From an uncultured Akkermansia sp. (lineage in GTDB: Bacteria > Verrucomicrobiota > Verrucomicrobiia > Verrucomicrobiales > Akkermansiaceae): DNA of 64,000 nucleotides. Positions 25,551-35,102 of this stretch are shown here, in pieces. The notes below the pieces were generated by a model. It saw only the letters and a program-made list of their open reading frames with translations. It searched no databases and was not told the DNA's origin. The position numbers and the translations under genes are program-made. Each line of letters starts with the position of its first letter. The first letter of the stretch is position 1. The DNA lies in assembly GCA_905200945.1 (NCBI GenBank), contig CAJKMG010000003.1, forward strand, positions 1 to 64,000, in the 5' to 3' direction.

Positions 25551-28500
25551 ATGAAATTACATCTCCCTATCACTCTCCGCAGAACACTGCTCTCCCTGCT
25601 CCTTCCGGTTGCAGGCATATCCCCGTCCATGGGCACCGATCTTTTTGAGAACTCTGAAGAAACGCTGTTTTTCAGTAATAACAGCCGTCGCTTTTATTAT
25701 GATTTAAATTCGTCCGATCCCCCTACATTACTTTTATCCTTTCAGAATAATCAGGCCATAGAATTCCTTAATAACAGCATTGAAAAGAGTGATGGAGCAG
25801 CCATTAGTGTAGTTCCAACGGGCTATGGCAACTCCAAGGGACAGGTGGCATTTTCAGGTAACGCCGGATTCATCAAATTCATCAACAACACAACAACCAA
25901 TGACGGCGGAGCAATAGCTGGTGGATGGCTTAGGCTGACATTTGAAAACAATCTCGGAGAAATCCGTTTTGAATCAAATCATGCTGGCTCATATGGTGGA
26001 GCTATTTCCGGAAGAAGCGGGAATGTATTCACGTTTCAAAACAATAACAACATTATCTTCCTGGATAACTCGATAACCGCCCTTGATAGTCCTTCTAATA
26101 ACTACACATCAGTCGGAGGAGCTATTCACACTTACGGAACTGTTCAATTTGACGGAAATAACCAGGTTGTCTTTACCGACAATAATGCTCAGTCCGCCGG
26201 CGCCATCTACGCCGCAAACCTAAGCATTACCAACACACAGGAGGAAGTCCGCTTCAACGGCAACAAAGCAACAGAAGAGCTTCATCAGCCGGAAAATGCT
26301 CACGGCGGCGCCATCTATACTCATTATAATAATGGAGACTTCTCATTTGACATCAGCGACAATGCCAAGGTTACCTTTGAAAACAATACCGCGACAGGCA
26401 GCGGAGGGGCCATCGCCCTGCATGGGCTAGGCTACAGCAACCAAATACCTGTGTTCCAGAAAAACGGAGCACTATCTTTCATTAACAACTCCTCAGGAAA
26501 TGACGGCGGCGCCATTAACAATGGTGGCAATGATCGCATCATCTTTCAAAAAAATGACACCATCTCCTTTGAAGACAACACGGCTAAAGAAAAGGGGGGA
26601 GCCATATGCGCCAACTCAAGCGTAGGCATCTCTTTCACAGAAAATAAACTGGTCTCCTTCACGGGCAACAGCTCAGGAAGCTCAGGTGGGGCCATCTGTG
26701 CCAGCAGAGGAACCGTCTCCATCGTCAACAATGAAACCGTTGAATTCCGGGGCAACTATGTAAAACAATATGACAGTAAAAGCAATCTCACCGGAGCTGC
26801 GCTCAACAGCATGGATGTGGGCAATCTTGAGCTTTCCACCCAGGCGAACGGCGGGACCATCACCTTCTACGATCCCGTCGTCAACGCAGAGTCTGTTTAT
26901 CATCATCTGAACACTTATGAAGACAGCGACGGCAATACCGTGACGGGAACCGGGGACATCATCTTTTCCGGCAAATATGCGGAAGAAGATTTAACGGCTA
27001 TTTTCCAGACGCTGGGGCTGGACGCGGCCGCAGAAACGTTCCGGAGCTGCCTGGAGACATCCCTGACCTCTTCCATCAAGGCCGGCGATAGCGTCATTCT
27101 TCATGGAGGGAATCTGCGCGTCAGCGACGGAGCCATTCTGAATATTTTAAACGGTGATTTCACAGGCGGCAACTATATTGCCAAAACCAATTCTCTCACA
27201 GAGCTATCCAATAACGGAACCCTGAATATTGACCGTGACGCCACATTTGAAGGCGGCGCCAACCTGCGGATCAGCCAGGCGGCCATGACGGCGGGAAGGA
27301 ACTTCACGTCATCCGGATATGCCCATCTCTACAAGGGAACGCTGAACATTGGAGGGGACGCCGCTCTGAACGGCGGAGGCTGGATTGAACTTCAGCACGG
27401 TTCCTCCGTCACAACGGGAGGCGGCTTCACCGTCCAGGGTTCTTCCAACGTGACGTTCAACGGCGACGGCAATATCCTGAATGCCGCAGGCAATATCATC
27501 TTCAACGAAGGTTCCTCTCTGGAGCATTACTACGGCACGGGGTCCATCCTGAGGGCGCCCTCCGTCTCCATGACGGGAGCGGATCTGCGGATATGCCCCC
27601 AGAATGAGGGTTACGCGTTAACCGTGGACGGGAATCTGACTTTAGCGAACGCCTCCATCTGGCTCTCCCCGGAAAACCATAGAGAAAATCCCACAGCCGT
27701 TTTCAACGGGATCGACATTGCCGGAACGCTTTCCGTCTCCGGTTCCACCACCATCAACCTCAGCAGCGAATATGCCGGCCTGATCGGGGAAGACGGAGCA
27801 GCCCTGACGTTGTTCCGGCTCAATGGAGAAACAGGAGACAACTTCACCGGAAATATCTCTGACTGGACTCTCCAGAGCTGGACGGAAACTTATGACGCCG
27901 GCACGGGCGCCTGGGCAAATACCTTCAACCCGCTGGAAAATGCGGAATTGACAGAAACAATCCTGACTGACGGGAAATGGGGCGTCATCTTGAAACTGGC
28001 GGGAGGAGAAACGCCTCCCACGCCTGGTGAAGACGATATCTATGTACGTACCGGAGAAGAAAAATCCATCACAGATCTGAGCAAGCGCGTCCATCTGCTG
28101 GGCGGTACGCTGGACGTGACCGGCCTCCCTCAGGACACGCCGCTCACCAATCAGACGCTCGTGGAAGGTACAGACGGCCTGCTGGTCATGAATGAAGACC
28201 AGAGCCTGATCCTGACGGGCAATCTGACGGGAGACGCCAAAATCGGCTACGACATTGACGGAACCGGCGGCGGCAGCGCCGGAGGCGTCGCCATCGGCAG
28301 CAGCGGCGGCTCTCTGAACAGCGGCGCCGTTGACCTGGGCGGGGAAAGGTACAACATCGCCTCCCTGAATGTCCGCAGCGGCCTGGCCGGCGTTAAGGAA
28401 ACAGCCACTCTGGGGCACGAAAACACGAGCATCATCGTCGGTTCTTCCCTCAATAACGGAGAAACCGGCGCCGCCCTCATCAATGACGGCGCCATCCGGG

Positions 28501-30134
28501 GCAATTCCCTTACTGTGAACTCCGGCGGCTCCGTGACCAACAACAACATCCTGAATGTCGCGGAGATTACCCTGAACAGCCAGTCCGCTCTGGCGAACAC
28601 AGGGAATCTGACGGCGGAGGGAATCACCGTGGCGGAAGGCGCCCTGTTACGCAACACCGGCTCCCTGGAAGGCAACGTCACCCTCCGGGGCAGCATGAGC
28701 AACAGCGGCCAGACCGCCGGCATGATTCTGGTGCAACATGGCGCGTCCCTTTCCGGCGGCGGCATTTTCGATTCAGTCACCGTCCAGCAGGGAGGCAGCC
28801 TGAACATTCATGGAGCAGCCAGTTTCAACGGCCTGACATTTGAAGAAGGCTCCGGGATGGCGTTTTCCGTCAACGGAACAACCCCCTTCAGCTCCGGGAT
28901 GAGCATGGCGGAAACCTACTCCCATGCAACCGTGGGAACCCTGTCTCTCAATGGGACGCCAACCATTGAGGTGAACATCGGCTCCGGCCTGATCGCCTCG
29001 GGGTCCGAGTCCTTTGCGCTGAACCTGCTCCGGGCGGAAGAAATCGCCGGAACAGCCGAGCTGGAACAACAGCTCCGTCTCACCGGGCAAACCGGCCTGC
29101 TGGAAAACGGCGGAGTTCTGGAATGGAACCCGGAAACGGGGGTTCTTACCTTCTCCGGCAAGCTGAATACGGCCGCCGCAGGCGGTCTGGCGGGCCAGGA
29201 CGCCGCGTTGCTGGCGGACACCCTCTGGAGCAGCGTCTCCTCCGTCGCCTCCTTTGCCCGTACGGCAAATGAACAGGGCAGAATGGCCGGAGTCAGATCC
29301 TCCCGCCTGTGGGGCGCCGGGTTGGGCTACTTCACCTCCATGGGTACGGAAAACTCTCTGAGCGGGTTCTCCTATCAGGGCGGCGGTTATGCCGTTGGGG
29401 CAGACACGGCCGTCACCGGGGATGTTGTGCTCGGCGCGGCCTTCGGGCAGATGTTCGGGACGCACAAGAGCGACAACTCCCTGCTCTCCGACAAACAGCG
29501 TTCCTTCATGTTCGCCCTGTACGGCAACATGCGCAAGGAACTTGCCAAAGGCAATACGCTGAACCTCTCAGGCTATTTCTCCTACGGCAGCGTAGACCAT
29601 ACCGCCAGAACGCACGTGGGCGGCTCCGGCCAGACGCCCGGGCGCGCCAGCTGGGATGACAACGTTTACGCCTTCGGCCTGTTGGCGAACTGGGACATTG
29701 CCGCGAGCGACACCTTTACCGTGTCCCCCTACACCGGCATTACCTACATGTACGGAACCCAGGGCCCCATTGAAGAGACCTTTGACGGCGGCAGCCGCTC
29801 CTTCGGAAACGGCGGCCTGCAGTCATGGAGCGTCCCCGTGGGCGTCACCCTCAAATCCGTGTGCGCTCTGAGCAATGGCCAGGCTCTCCTGCCGGAACTG
29901 AGCGTGGCCTATGTAGGGGACATCGCCCGCAGGAACCCGTACACCCGCACCTGGGCTGCCGGGCAATCCGTAACCGGCCGGGGACACGCTCCCGGCAGAC
30001 ACGCCCTGATGACGCGCGCCGGCCTGGGCTGGCAAATCAACCGGAACTGGCAGGCAGGCGCCTGGTACACGCTGGAAGTCCGCAGCGGACAAACCAACCA
30101 GAGCGTCAACCTCAACGCCTCCTACAGCTTCTAA
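25551..30134 (+). CDS. Autotransporter with chlamydial Pmp-like GGAI/FxxN repeats
   Basis: A 1,527-residue type V secreted protein. A signal peptide (about 1-28) is followed by a repeat region (about 60-420). There, FxxN units such as FINN, FESN, FDGN, FQKN and FTGN alternate with at least eight GGAI or AGAI tetrapeptides. This is the motif pair that defines chlamydial polymorphic membrane proteins. A β-helical middle part (about 430-1190) with Gly/Asn/Thr-rich strands follows. The C-terminal β-barrel begins near residue 1,240 (RLWGAGLGYFTSMG) and ends in SYSF, a proper outer-membrane terminal Phe. The likely role is adhesion or immune interaction; the ligand is unknown. It may be phase-variable through the upstream inverted-repeat element. 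Confidence 0.88.
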   Translation: MKLHLPITLRRTLLSLLLPVAGISPSMGTDLFENSEETLFFSNNSRRFYYDLNSSDPPTLLLSFQNNQAIEFLNNSIEKSDGAAISVVPTGYGNSKGQVAFSGNAGFIKFINNTTTNDGGAIAGGWLRLTFENNLGEIRFESNHAGSYGGAISGRSGNVFTFQNNNNIIFLDNSITALDSPSNNYTSVGGAIHTYGTVQFDGNNQVVFTDNNAQSAGAIYAANLSITNTQEEVRFNGNKATEELHQPENAHGGAIYTHYNNGDFSFDISDNAKVTFENNTATGSGGAIALHGLGYSNQIPVFQKNGALSFINNSSGNDGGAINNGGNDRIIFQKNDTISFEDNTAKEKGGAICANSSVGISFTENKLVSFTGNSSGSSGGAICASRGTVSIVNNETVEFRGNYVKQYDSKSNLTGAALNSMDVGNLELSTQANGGTITFYDPVVNAESVYHHLNTYEDSDGNTVTGTGDIIFSGKYAEEDLTAIFQTLGLDAAAETFRSCLETSLTSSIKAGDSVILHGGNLRVSDGAILNILNGDFTGGNYIAKTNSLTELSNNGTLNIDRDATFEGGANLRISQAAMTAGRNFTSSGYAHLYKGTLNIGGDAALNGGGWIELQHGSSVTTGGGFTVQGSSNVTFNGDGNILNAAGNIIFNEGSSLEHYYGTGSILRAPSVSMTGADLRICPQNEGYALTVDGNLTLANASIWLSPENHRENPTAVFNGIDIAGTLSVSGSTTINLSSEYAGLIGEDGAALTLFRLNGETGDNFTGNISDWTLQSWTETYDAGTGAWANTFNPLENAELTETILTDGKWGVILKLAGGETPPTPGEDDIYVRTGEEKSITDLSKRVHLLGGTLDVTGLPQDTPLTNQTLVEGTDGLLVMNEDQSLILTGNLTGDAKIGYDIDGTGGGSAGGVAIGSSGGSLNSGAVDLGGERYNIASLNVRSGLAGVKETATLGHENTSIIVGSSLNNGETGAALINDGAIRGNSLTVNSGGSVTNNNILNVAEITLNSQSALANTGNLTAEGITVAEGALLRNTGSLEGNVTLRGSMSNSGQTAGMILVQHGASLSGGGIFDSVTVQQGGSLNIHGAASFNGLTFEEGSGMAFSVNGTTPFSSGMSMAETYSHATVGTLSLNGTPTIEVNIGSGLIASGSESFALNLLRAEEIAGTAELEQQLRLTGQTGLLENGGVLEWNPETGVLTFSGKLNTAAAGGLAGQDAALLADTLWSSVSSVASFARTANEQGRMAGVRSSRLWGAGLGYFTSMGTENSLSGFSYQGGGYAVGADTAVTGDVVLGAAFGQMFGTHKSDNSLLSDKQRSFMFALYGNMRKELAKGNTLNLSGYFSYGSVDHTARTHVGGSGQTPGRASWDDNVYAFGLLANWDIAASDTFTVSPYTGITYMYGTQGPIEETFDGGSRSFGNGGLQSWSVPVGVTLKSVCALSNGQALLPELSVAYVGDIARRNPYTRTWAAGQSVTGRGHAPGRHALMTRAGLGWQINRNWQAGAWYTLEVRSGQTNQSVNLNASYSF

Positions 30135-30157
30135 CCCCACCCCTCAATACACCATAC

Positions 30158-30185
30158 CGCGCCGGGGCACACCGTCCCCGGCGCG
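30158..30185 (+). other. Perfect GC-rich hairpin after the autotransporter
   Basis: A 10-bp stem CGCGCCGGGG/CCCCGGCGCG (30158-30167/30176-30185) has an 8-base loop and no T-run. It mirrors the hairpin at 25469 before the gene and could be a partial terminator or 3'-end protector. Confidence 0.55.
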
Positions 30186-30220
30186 CCTCCAACTCCAAAC
30201 CAACAACCCATTCACCAACC

Positions 30221-30598
30221 ATGATCAAGAAAACAATATCCGCCGCCTGCGCCGTCCTGCTGGCCCTGGCCTCCGCCTCCTGCCAAAAGAGCAACGTGGA
30301 ACAATACCTGGGCATCAGAGACGAAATCGCCGATGTGATGAACAAGATTCATGATGAAAAAAGCGCGGACAAATACGCCGATGAACTCCATGAGATTCTT
30401 GAAAAAAGAACACTGCTGGACAAATCCATGACCGCGCAGGAGAAAGCGGAAGTCCAGGCTTACTGCGCTGAGCATTTTGAAGAAATCCTCAAGTGTGGTA
30501 TCCGCATGGAGCCGGACAAACAAAGAATACAAAATAATCATTATTACAATTCCCAAAAACTGCGGAGAATTATGGGAAGCCCGGATTTCCATTTGTAA
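30221..30598 (+). CDS. Hypothetical lipoprotein (125 aa)
   Basis: The start MIKKTISAACAVLLALASASC gives a clear lipobox with Cys21. The mature domain is short, helical and charged (EIADVMNKIHDEKSADKYADE), with two further cysteines (YCAEHFEEILKC) that could form a disulfide. No family was recognised. It opens the run of secreted small proteins downstream of the autotransporter; the spacing of 86 bases and the hairpin between them leave co-transcription open. Confidence 0.7.
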   Translation: MIKKTISAACAVLLALASASCQKSNVEQYLGIRDEIADVMNKIHDEKSADKYADELHEILEKRTLLDKSMTAQEKAEVQAYCAEHFEEILKCGIRMEPDKQRIQNNHYYNSQKLRRIMGSPDFHL

Positions 30599-30708
30599 GC
30601 CGCGCTCCCAATCACATCACGGTTTTCGCGGCTTCGTTTTCCATGAACCGCGAAAGCTTCCGCCCCTTGCGGAAGATATCTGCCCCCACCCCGCACTTTT
30701 CCCTGACC

Positions 30709-31065
30709 ATGAACAACCGCTTCGGAACCGCCTGTCTGCTTTTCCTCCTGAATACGGCCGGATCTTCCTGCCGGGAAAACACTGCGGGACCATGCACGGA
30801 GGCTCAGTATGAAGCCACCGCTCTCCGGGACATCACAGGCTCCCCCGTCCGCGCAGAACAGCATGCGGATAAGCCTTCCGCTCCGCGCGGCAGAACTCAT
30901 GGATCCCCAAACACCATGCGTACGGAAGAAAAAAGGCGCCTGTGGGGCACGGAAGCATTCCGCGACATCCTGTTTCGCAAAGAACCTCTGAAAAACAATT
31001 TTCCCGGCAGGAATTACTGCGGTTTCCAAAAGCCAGGCCAGGTTCAGCACCATCAAATTTACTGA
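30709..31065 (+). CDS. Hypothetical lipoprotein (118 aa)
   Basis: The N-terminus MNNRFGTACLLFLLNTAGSSC is a lipoprotein signal with Cys21. The mature part is rich in Arg, Pro and Gly and looks disordered. A more structured tail holds RRLWGTEAFRDILFRKEPL. No family was recognised. An in-frame ATG at 30643 would add 22 residues and spoil the signal peptide. Moderate confidence that it is a real gene, based on the signal sequence and its place in a row of similar genes. Confidence 0.5.
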   Translation: MNNRFGTACLLFLLNTAGSSCRENTAGPCTEAQYEATALRDITGSPVRAEQHADKPSAPRGRTHGSPNTMRTEEKRRLWGTEAFRDILFRKEPLKNNFPGRNYCGFQKPGQVQHHQIY

Positions 31066-31091
31066 TTCCCATCTTTTATATTATTTCATCC

Positions 31092-31634
31092 ATGAAAAAG
31101 ATTCATCTCGCCGCCCTGACGGCAGCCCTGACGGCGCTGGCGGTGCTCTCCTGCTCCCCCATCGTGGCGGAATACACCTATACAGGCAGTGTAACCAAAA
31201 CGGGCAGCAACAACCGCTCGCGCGTCCTGAGCCTGAAAGAATACAGGGACGGCACTGTTTCAGGCAATTTGATCGCCCCGTCAACTTCCGCCATGGAACC
31301 GTACTCCTGCGGAAATGTCGGCGGCAGGATTGACGGCCGGAGAATTACCTTCTACCGCACTTCCATGGGGGACTCCTACCTAGGCGCGAAAATGGCGGTT
31401 GCGGGCAATTCCGCCGGAACCACCATCGCCTACAACGGGAATATCAACAGAAACCGCCGTTACCTCAGCGGCAAATGGCACGCGGCCAACGATCACCGCT
31501 CCTGCATCCGCGGCGGCTCTTTCTTCTTCAACCTGACCCACATCAACGGCAGACCGGTTCCCAAACCAAAAACACCGGGAGGAACGACCACGCCCGAATC
31601 CATCATTGATGAGCCAGGCGAAGAAATAGACTAA
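31092..31634 (+). CDS. Hypothetical lipoprotein (180 aa), β-rich
   Basis: The signal MKKIHLAALTAALTALAVLSC ends in a lipobox (Cys21). The mature part looks like a β-sandwich or lipocalin-like fold, with TYTGSVTKTG, GTVSGNLIAP, GGRIDGRRITFYR and GTTIAYNGNINRNRRYLSG in order. A Pro/Thr-rich acidic tail follows. No family was recognised. It sits 26 bases after the preceding lipoprotein gene. Confidence 0.7.
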   Translation: MKKIHLAALTAALTALAVLSCSPIVAEYTYTGSVTKTGSNNRSRVLSLKEYRDGTVSGNLIAPSTSAMEPYSCGNVGGRIDGRRITFYRTSMGDSYLGAKMAVAGNSAGTTIAYNGNINRNRRYLSGKWHAANDHRSCIRGGSFFFNLTHINGRPVPKPKTPGGTTTPESIIDEPGEEID

Positions 31635-31742
31635 CAAACAGTTCAACCATGCTTCCCCCACGGAGCGGCCTCGAAATGCTTACATCCGGCTGCCGAATAT
31701 GTTCACCCTCCGTTTCCTTTCATTTTCTGATCTCTGCGCCCC

Positions 31743-32828
31743 ATGAATCCGCCTCTCCCCCCCTTGCCAGTCAACACGCCGAACCCGCAGGCGGATTTGC
31801 CGCCCCTGCCTCCTTTGCCGGATGTCCCGCTCCCGCCGATTGAGGACGCGCCCCTGCCTCCTTTGCCGGATGCACCGCTCCCGCCGACTGAGGACGCGCC
31901 CCTGCCTCCACTGCCGGATGTCCCGCCCCCCATTCCCGGACAGAAACAACAACTGCGCTGGAGCATTCCTGCCGCAGTTGCCATCTTGGCCGCAGGCTCC
32001 GCCGCAAGCTATTGCCTGCACACGGAAACACAGGCTCTGGCGGAACAATCGGCTCATCTGGAAGACCACGCGGCGGCCCTGCAAAAAGATGCGGCGGCCC
32101 TGTCTGAAGGCATCGCTCTTCTGCGCCGCCAGCAGGACGAGGGAAAAGAGAATGAGCAAAACAAACGCCTGAAGGAGAATGAAGAAAACGCGAGACTCCT
32201 GAAAACATTGCAGGAAAAGGAAAAAGAGGCAGAGCTGATCCGCCAGGAATGCGACTCCGCCCGGGCGGAACAACTGGCCGTCCGGAAACGCATCAACGAT
32301 CTGGAAAAGAAACTGAAGGAAATAACCGGCGGCGAAAACGGGGGGGCCGGCTGGGAACCCGTCGGCCCGGACACCGTCAAGCCCCCCGAAGTCAATCCGC
32401 CCGGCCCGGAAACTGATGCCCGTCTGCGGCAAACCGCCAGAGACTATCTGTCGGCGCGCAAGCATGGAAAAGCCGCCGAGCTTTCCGGTTATTTCGCTCC
32501 CTATTGCAATTACCAGTATGCCAACAACCGGGAAGTTCCCAATGCGGCGATCATGAATAATATCCGGGAATCCTGGAAGAAATGGCCTCAGCGAGCTTAC
32601 CGCCTTCTCAAGGTGGCCTACCAGGATAACCATGTGGAAATTATTTATCTCTACAGATACGCCGACCAGAAAGGGCGCCGCGCCCAGGGATACGCCAGGG
32701 AGAGGTGGCATACCAATTCCATCGGGCAAATCGTCCATTGGCGGGAGGATCTGCACCCCAACACGCCTCCGCGGGAATCGCCGGGTTATCGTCTTGCGCC
32801 GTCGAACATCAACCAATCCAAACAATGA
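31743..32828 (+). CDS. Single-pass membrane protein with Pro-rich cytoplasmic repeats and coiled coil
   Basis: Residues 1-66 are a proline-rich run with a 16-residue repeat (LPPLPD-P-LPP-ED-AP) written by a 48-bp DNA repeat. A membrane segment (about 72-91, SIPAAVAILAAGSAASYCL) follows. Residues 95-195 form a Glu/Lys/Gln coiled coil. The C-terminal 130 residues are a small domain (ARDYLSARKHGKAAELSGYF, then IIYLYRYADQKGRRAQGYAR) resembling SnoaL/NTF2-like secreted domains, which is only a guess. The stop overlaps the next start (ATGA), so the two are coupled. Confidence 0.7.
   Translation: MNPPLPPLPVNTPNPQADLPPLPPLPDVPLPPIEDAPLPPLPDAPLPPTEDAPLPPLPDVPPPIPGQKQQLRWSIPAAVAILAAGSAASYCLHTETQALAEQSAHLEDHAAALQKDAAALSEGIALLRRQQDEGKENEQNKRLKENEENARLLKTLQEKEKEAELIRQECDSARAEQLAVRKRINDLEKKLKEITGGENGGAGWEPVGPDTVKPPEVNPPGPETDARLRQTARDYLSARKHGKAAELSGYFAPYCNYQYANNREVPNAAIMNNIRESWKKWPQRAYRLLKVAYQDNHVEIIYLYRYADQKGRRAQGYARERWHTNSIGQIVHWREDLHPNTPPRESPGYRLAPSNINQSKQ
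31803..31926 (+). repeat. 48-bp tandem repeat inside a coding region
   Basis: Three units begin at 31803, 31851 and 31899; the third is partial. Each opens with CCCCTGCCTCC and encodes the proline-rich 16-residue repeat. Slippage here would change the protein in whole 16-residue steps without a frameshift. Confidence 0.8.
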
Positions 32829-33628
32829 CCACTCCCACAAAAGTTCTTATATTTTCCTTATCCCTGGCTCTTTCCCTGGGGATGGCGGGATGGATGTTCG
32901 CCTCATGCAGGCAAAGCGAGGAAAACCTGCGGCAGGCCGGGCAAAAAAACGCCGCCCTGGAAAAAGAAAAATCCGCTCTGGAAGAAGAGTTCCGCCAACT
33001 CCAGACGCCCCCCCCCGCAGACCCGCCCCGGACACAGTCTGTTGAGGAAACACAGAGGGAAAACCTTCAACAGCAGATACGCAAACAGGAGCAGAACGTT
33101 GAAATTCTGCGAAGCCGCCTGCAGGAAAGCGAACAACAACTCCGTACCCTGAAAACCAGGGAAACGGATAGGGAGAGCTTGCTGAAGGCTCTGATCCTTC
33201 AAAAGAAAAAAGAGGCCGCCAGCATCGTCCTGGCGCCCAAGTCCATTGCCGGAGCGACCATCACCATTGAATTCGAACCGGAAGGCGGGGAAAAAGGTCT
33301 TCAACTAACGTTCCCGCCGGGCGAATATACTATGGAGGAGGGAGATTACACGCCTCAAGGCAGGACCGCTTTCATCACTTTTCAGAATTCTGAACCATTT
33401 GGCACAACAATGTGGGGCGACGCCAAATTCATCAATCACATCGTTACCGGCGCCAAATCCTTTAACGAAATGCTGGGCGCCGACAAAACGCCGCCCGCCG
33501 TCATTACGTTTACCGCCAGAAACGGAAACTCCTACACGGGTTCCATCAAGGGGTATTGGGTGAATGACAGAATGCAGCAGCACATGAAAGGAAGCAGGCT
33601 TTCCCGCATCACCATCACGCTGCCCTGA
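32825..33628 (+). CDS. Anchored coiled-coil protein with a C-terminal domain shared with 36056-36922
   Basis: A 267-residue protein. The N-terminus MTTPTKVLIFSLSLALSLGM is followed by FASC, which could be a lipobox or the end of a membrane anchor. Residues 32-130 are a coiled coil with a Pro-rich break. The C-terminal domain starts at APKSIAGATITIEF and ends with ITFTARNGNSYTGSIKGYWV and RITITLP. The same start and end occur twice in the protein at 36056. Its ATG overlaps the stop of the preceding gene. Function unknown. Confidence 0.72.
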   Translation: MTTPTKVLIFSLSLALSLGMAGWMFASCRQSEENLRQAGQKNAALEKEKSALEEEFRQLQTPPPADPPRTQSVEETQRENLQQQIRKQEQNVEILRSRLQESEQQLRTLKTRETDRESLLKALILQKKKEAASIVLAPKSIAGATITIEFEPEGGEKGLQLTFPPGEYTMEEGDYTPQGRTAFITFQNSEPFGTTMWGDAKFINHIVTGAKSFNEMLGADKTPPAVITFTARNGNSYTGSIKGYWVNDRMQQHMKGSRLSRITITLP

Positions 33629-33685
33629 ATCCCTCCCCCGGCGGCATCTTCAAAAACAGTTAACCCAGCAAAAAAACATATCGCC

Positions 33686-35029
33686 ATGATGACCGAATCA
33701 GATCAAACATATTACTACGCTTCTCCGGACGGCCAGGCCGCAGGCCCCGTCAGCAAACGGGAACTGCGCCGCCTGCTGGAACAGGGCGCCATCAGGGAAT
33801 CCACCAGCGTCCTCCGGAAAGGGGAAAACCAGTGGAGGCGGCTGAGCGACTTCCTTCCCCCCCGGAAGGATCAGGCAGCCTCCATCTACTACTACGCTTC
33901 TCCGGACGGCCAGGCCACAGGCCCCGTCAGCGAACGGGAACTGCGCCGCCTGCTGGAACAGGACGTTATTCATCAGTCCACCAACGTTTTCCGGAAGGGG
34001 GAAAGCCAGTGGATCCAGCTCAGGCATGTGCTGAAAAGCCAGGGGCAGCCCGCCAACGACAGAACCTTCTTCCCTCCGCCCCTGCCTCCGGAACGGAAGA
34101 AAGAAGCCCCGGTTTCCGCCGAAGCCGGAATCGCCCGCAGCATGGACATGGCCGAAAAAATCTTCAATGACCTGAATACGTTTATCGATAAACGCCTGTA
34201 CAGCCTGTTCGGATTCCGGAAACTGGTGCCTTACTTCAGCAAATGGGTCAATTTATCCATCCACCTGACCAACGTGATGACCATTTTGGCCTCCGTGCTG
34301 TTCGCCTTTGCCGCGGCTTCCATATTCTCCGCTCCCAGAAAATCTGTGTACATGAACCCTTACGCCTCGTTTGACACGGCGCAAAAGGCGGCGGAAGCAG
34401 ACGGCGGAATGACCGGCGGAGCCTTCATAACAGCCCTGGGCGGCGGTTTTATTTTAGGCATCCTCCTGCAATATGTCTCCAACCTGTTTTCCAGAGCCAA
34501 CGCCAACTATTTCTTCGGCAGGAAGCCGGTGTTATCTTCCATGCTGCTGCCCAGGCTCAATGTCATCCTGCTGTGCATGGCGCTTCTTGCCGCCGTCGTT
34601 TCCCTCTTTTTGGCGAAAGGGGTATTTATCATCCTGGCGATTTTGTCTCTGGCCTCCCTGTTGTACATGATCTGGCTGCATTTGAATTGCGACCGGCTTT
34701 TCATGGAAGTGACGGACAAGGAAGCCTCCGGTCCTTCAGATCTCATCGGATACATGATGTATCAGCTCCGCTTCTGCCTGATAGCGGCGCAGACGCTGAT
34801 TCCCGTATGGCTGCTGGGGTTGTGCGCGTTCAGCTGCTCCACCATATTTTCCGATGACAAGGAAGGCTTCCTTTCCAGTCTGCTGATGGACGGGGGATTA
34901 TCCGTCTCCGGCATCATCGGCGGCGTCGCCCTGCTGGCGGCTCCCATGCTCCTCCATTTGTGCTACATCTTAGCGGCGCTGGTACCGGAGCTGTTTCTCT
35001 CCATCCTGAAAGGCTGGAAGAAAGCCTGA
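33686..35029 (+). CDS. Membrane protein with two tandem GYF_2 domains
   Basis: Residues about 8-58 and 67-117 are two GYF_2-type domains, each with YYYASPDGQAxGPVS and RELRRLLEQ, then W after KGE-x-QW. Such domains bind proline-rich peptides in other proteins. A Pro-rich linker leads to a membrane part with about five to six hydrophobic segments between residues 195 and 445. The two GYF repeats are nearly identical at DNA level, so the duplication is young. The neighbouring gene at 31743 encodes a proline-rich cytoplasmic tail, a plausible binding partner. That link is inference. Confidence 0.82.
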   Translation: MMTESDQTYYYASPDGQAAGPVSKRELRRLLEQGAIRESTSVLRKGENQWRRLSDFLPPRKDQAASIYYYASPDGQATGPVSERELRRLLEQDVIHQSTNVFRKGESQWIQLRHVLKSQGQPANDRTFFPPPLPPERKKEAPVSAEAGIARSMDMAEKIFNDLNTFIDKRLYSLFGFRKLVPYFSKWVNLSIHLTNVMTILASVLFAFAAASIFSAPRKSVYMNPYASFDTAQKAAEADGGMTGGAFITALGGGFILGILLQYVSNLFSRANANYFFGRKPVLSSMLLPRLNVILLCMALLAAVVSLFLAKGVFIILAILSLASLLYMIWLHLNCDRLFMEVTDKEASGPSDLIGYMMYQLRFCLIAAQTLIPVWLLGLCAFSCSTIFSDDKEGFLSSLLMDGGLSVSGIIGGVALLAAPMLLHLCYILAALVPELFLSILKGWKKA

Positions 35030-35102
35030 CCCGGCGGAGCCTCTTACCGTTATTGCCCCAACTGCCCACACGCACCAACCATCAACCCCATAAAAATATT
35101 TC

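Noticed and set aside
31803..31926. CRISPR-like spacing of repeats
   Set aside because: The units are adjacent with no spacers and encode a Pro-rich peptide in frame.
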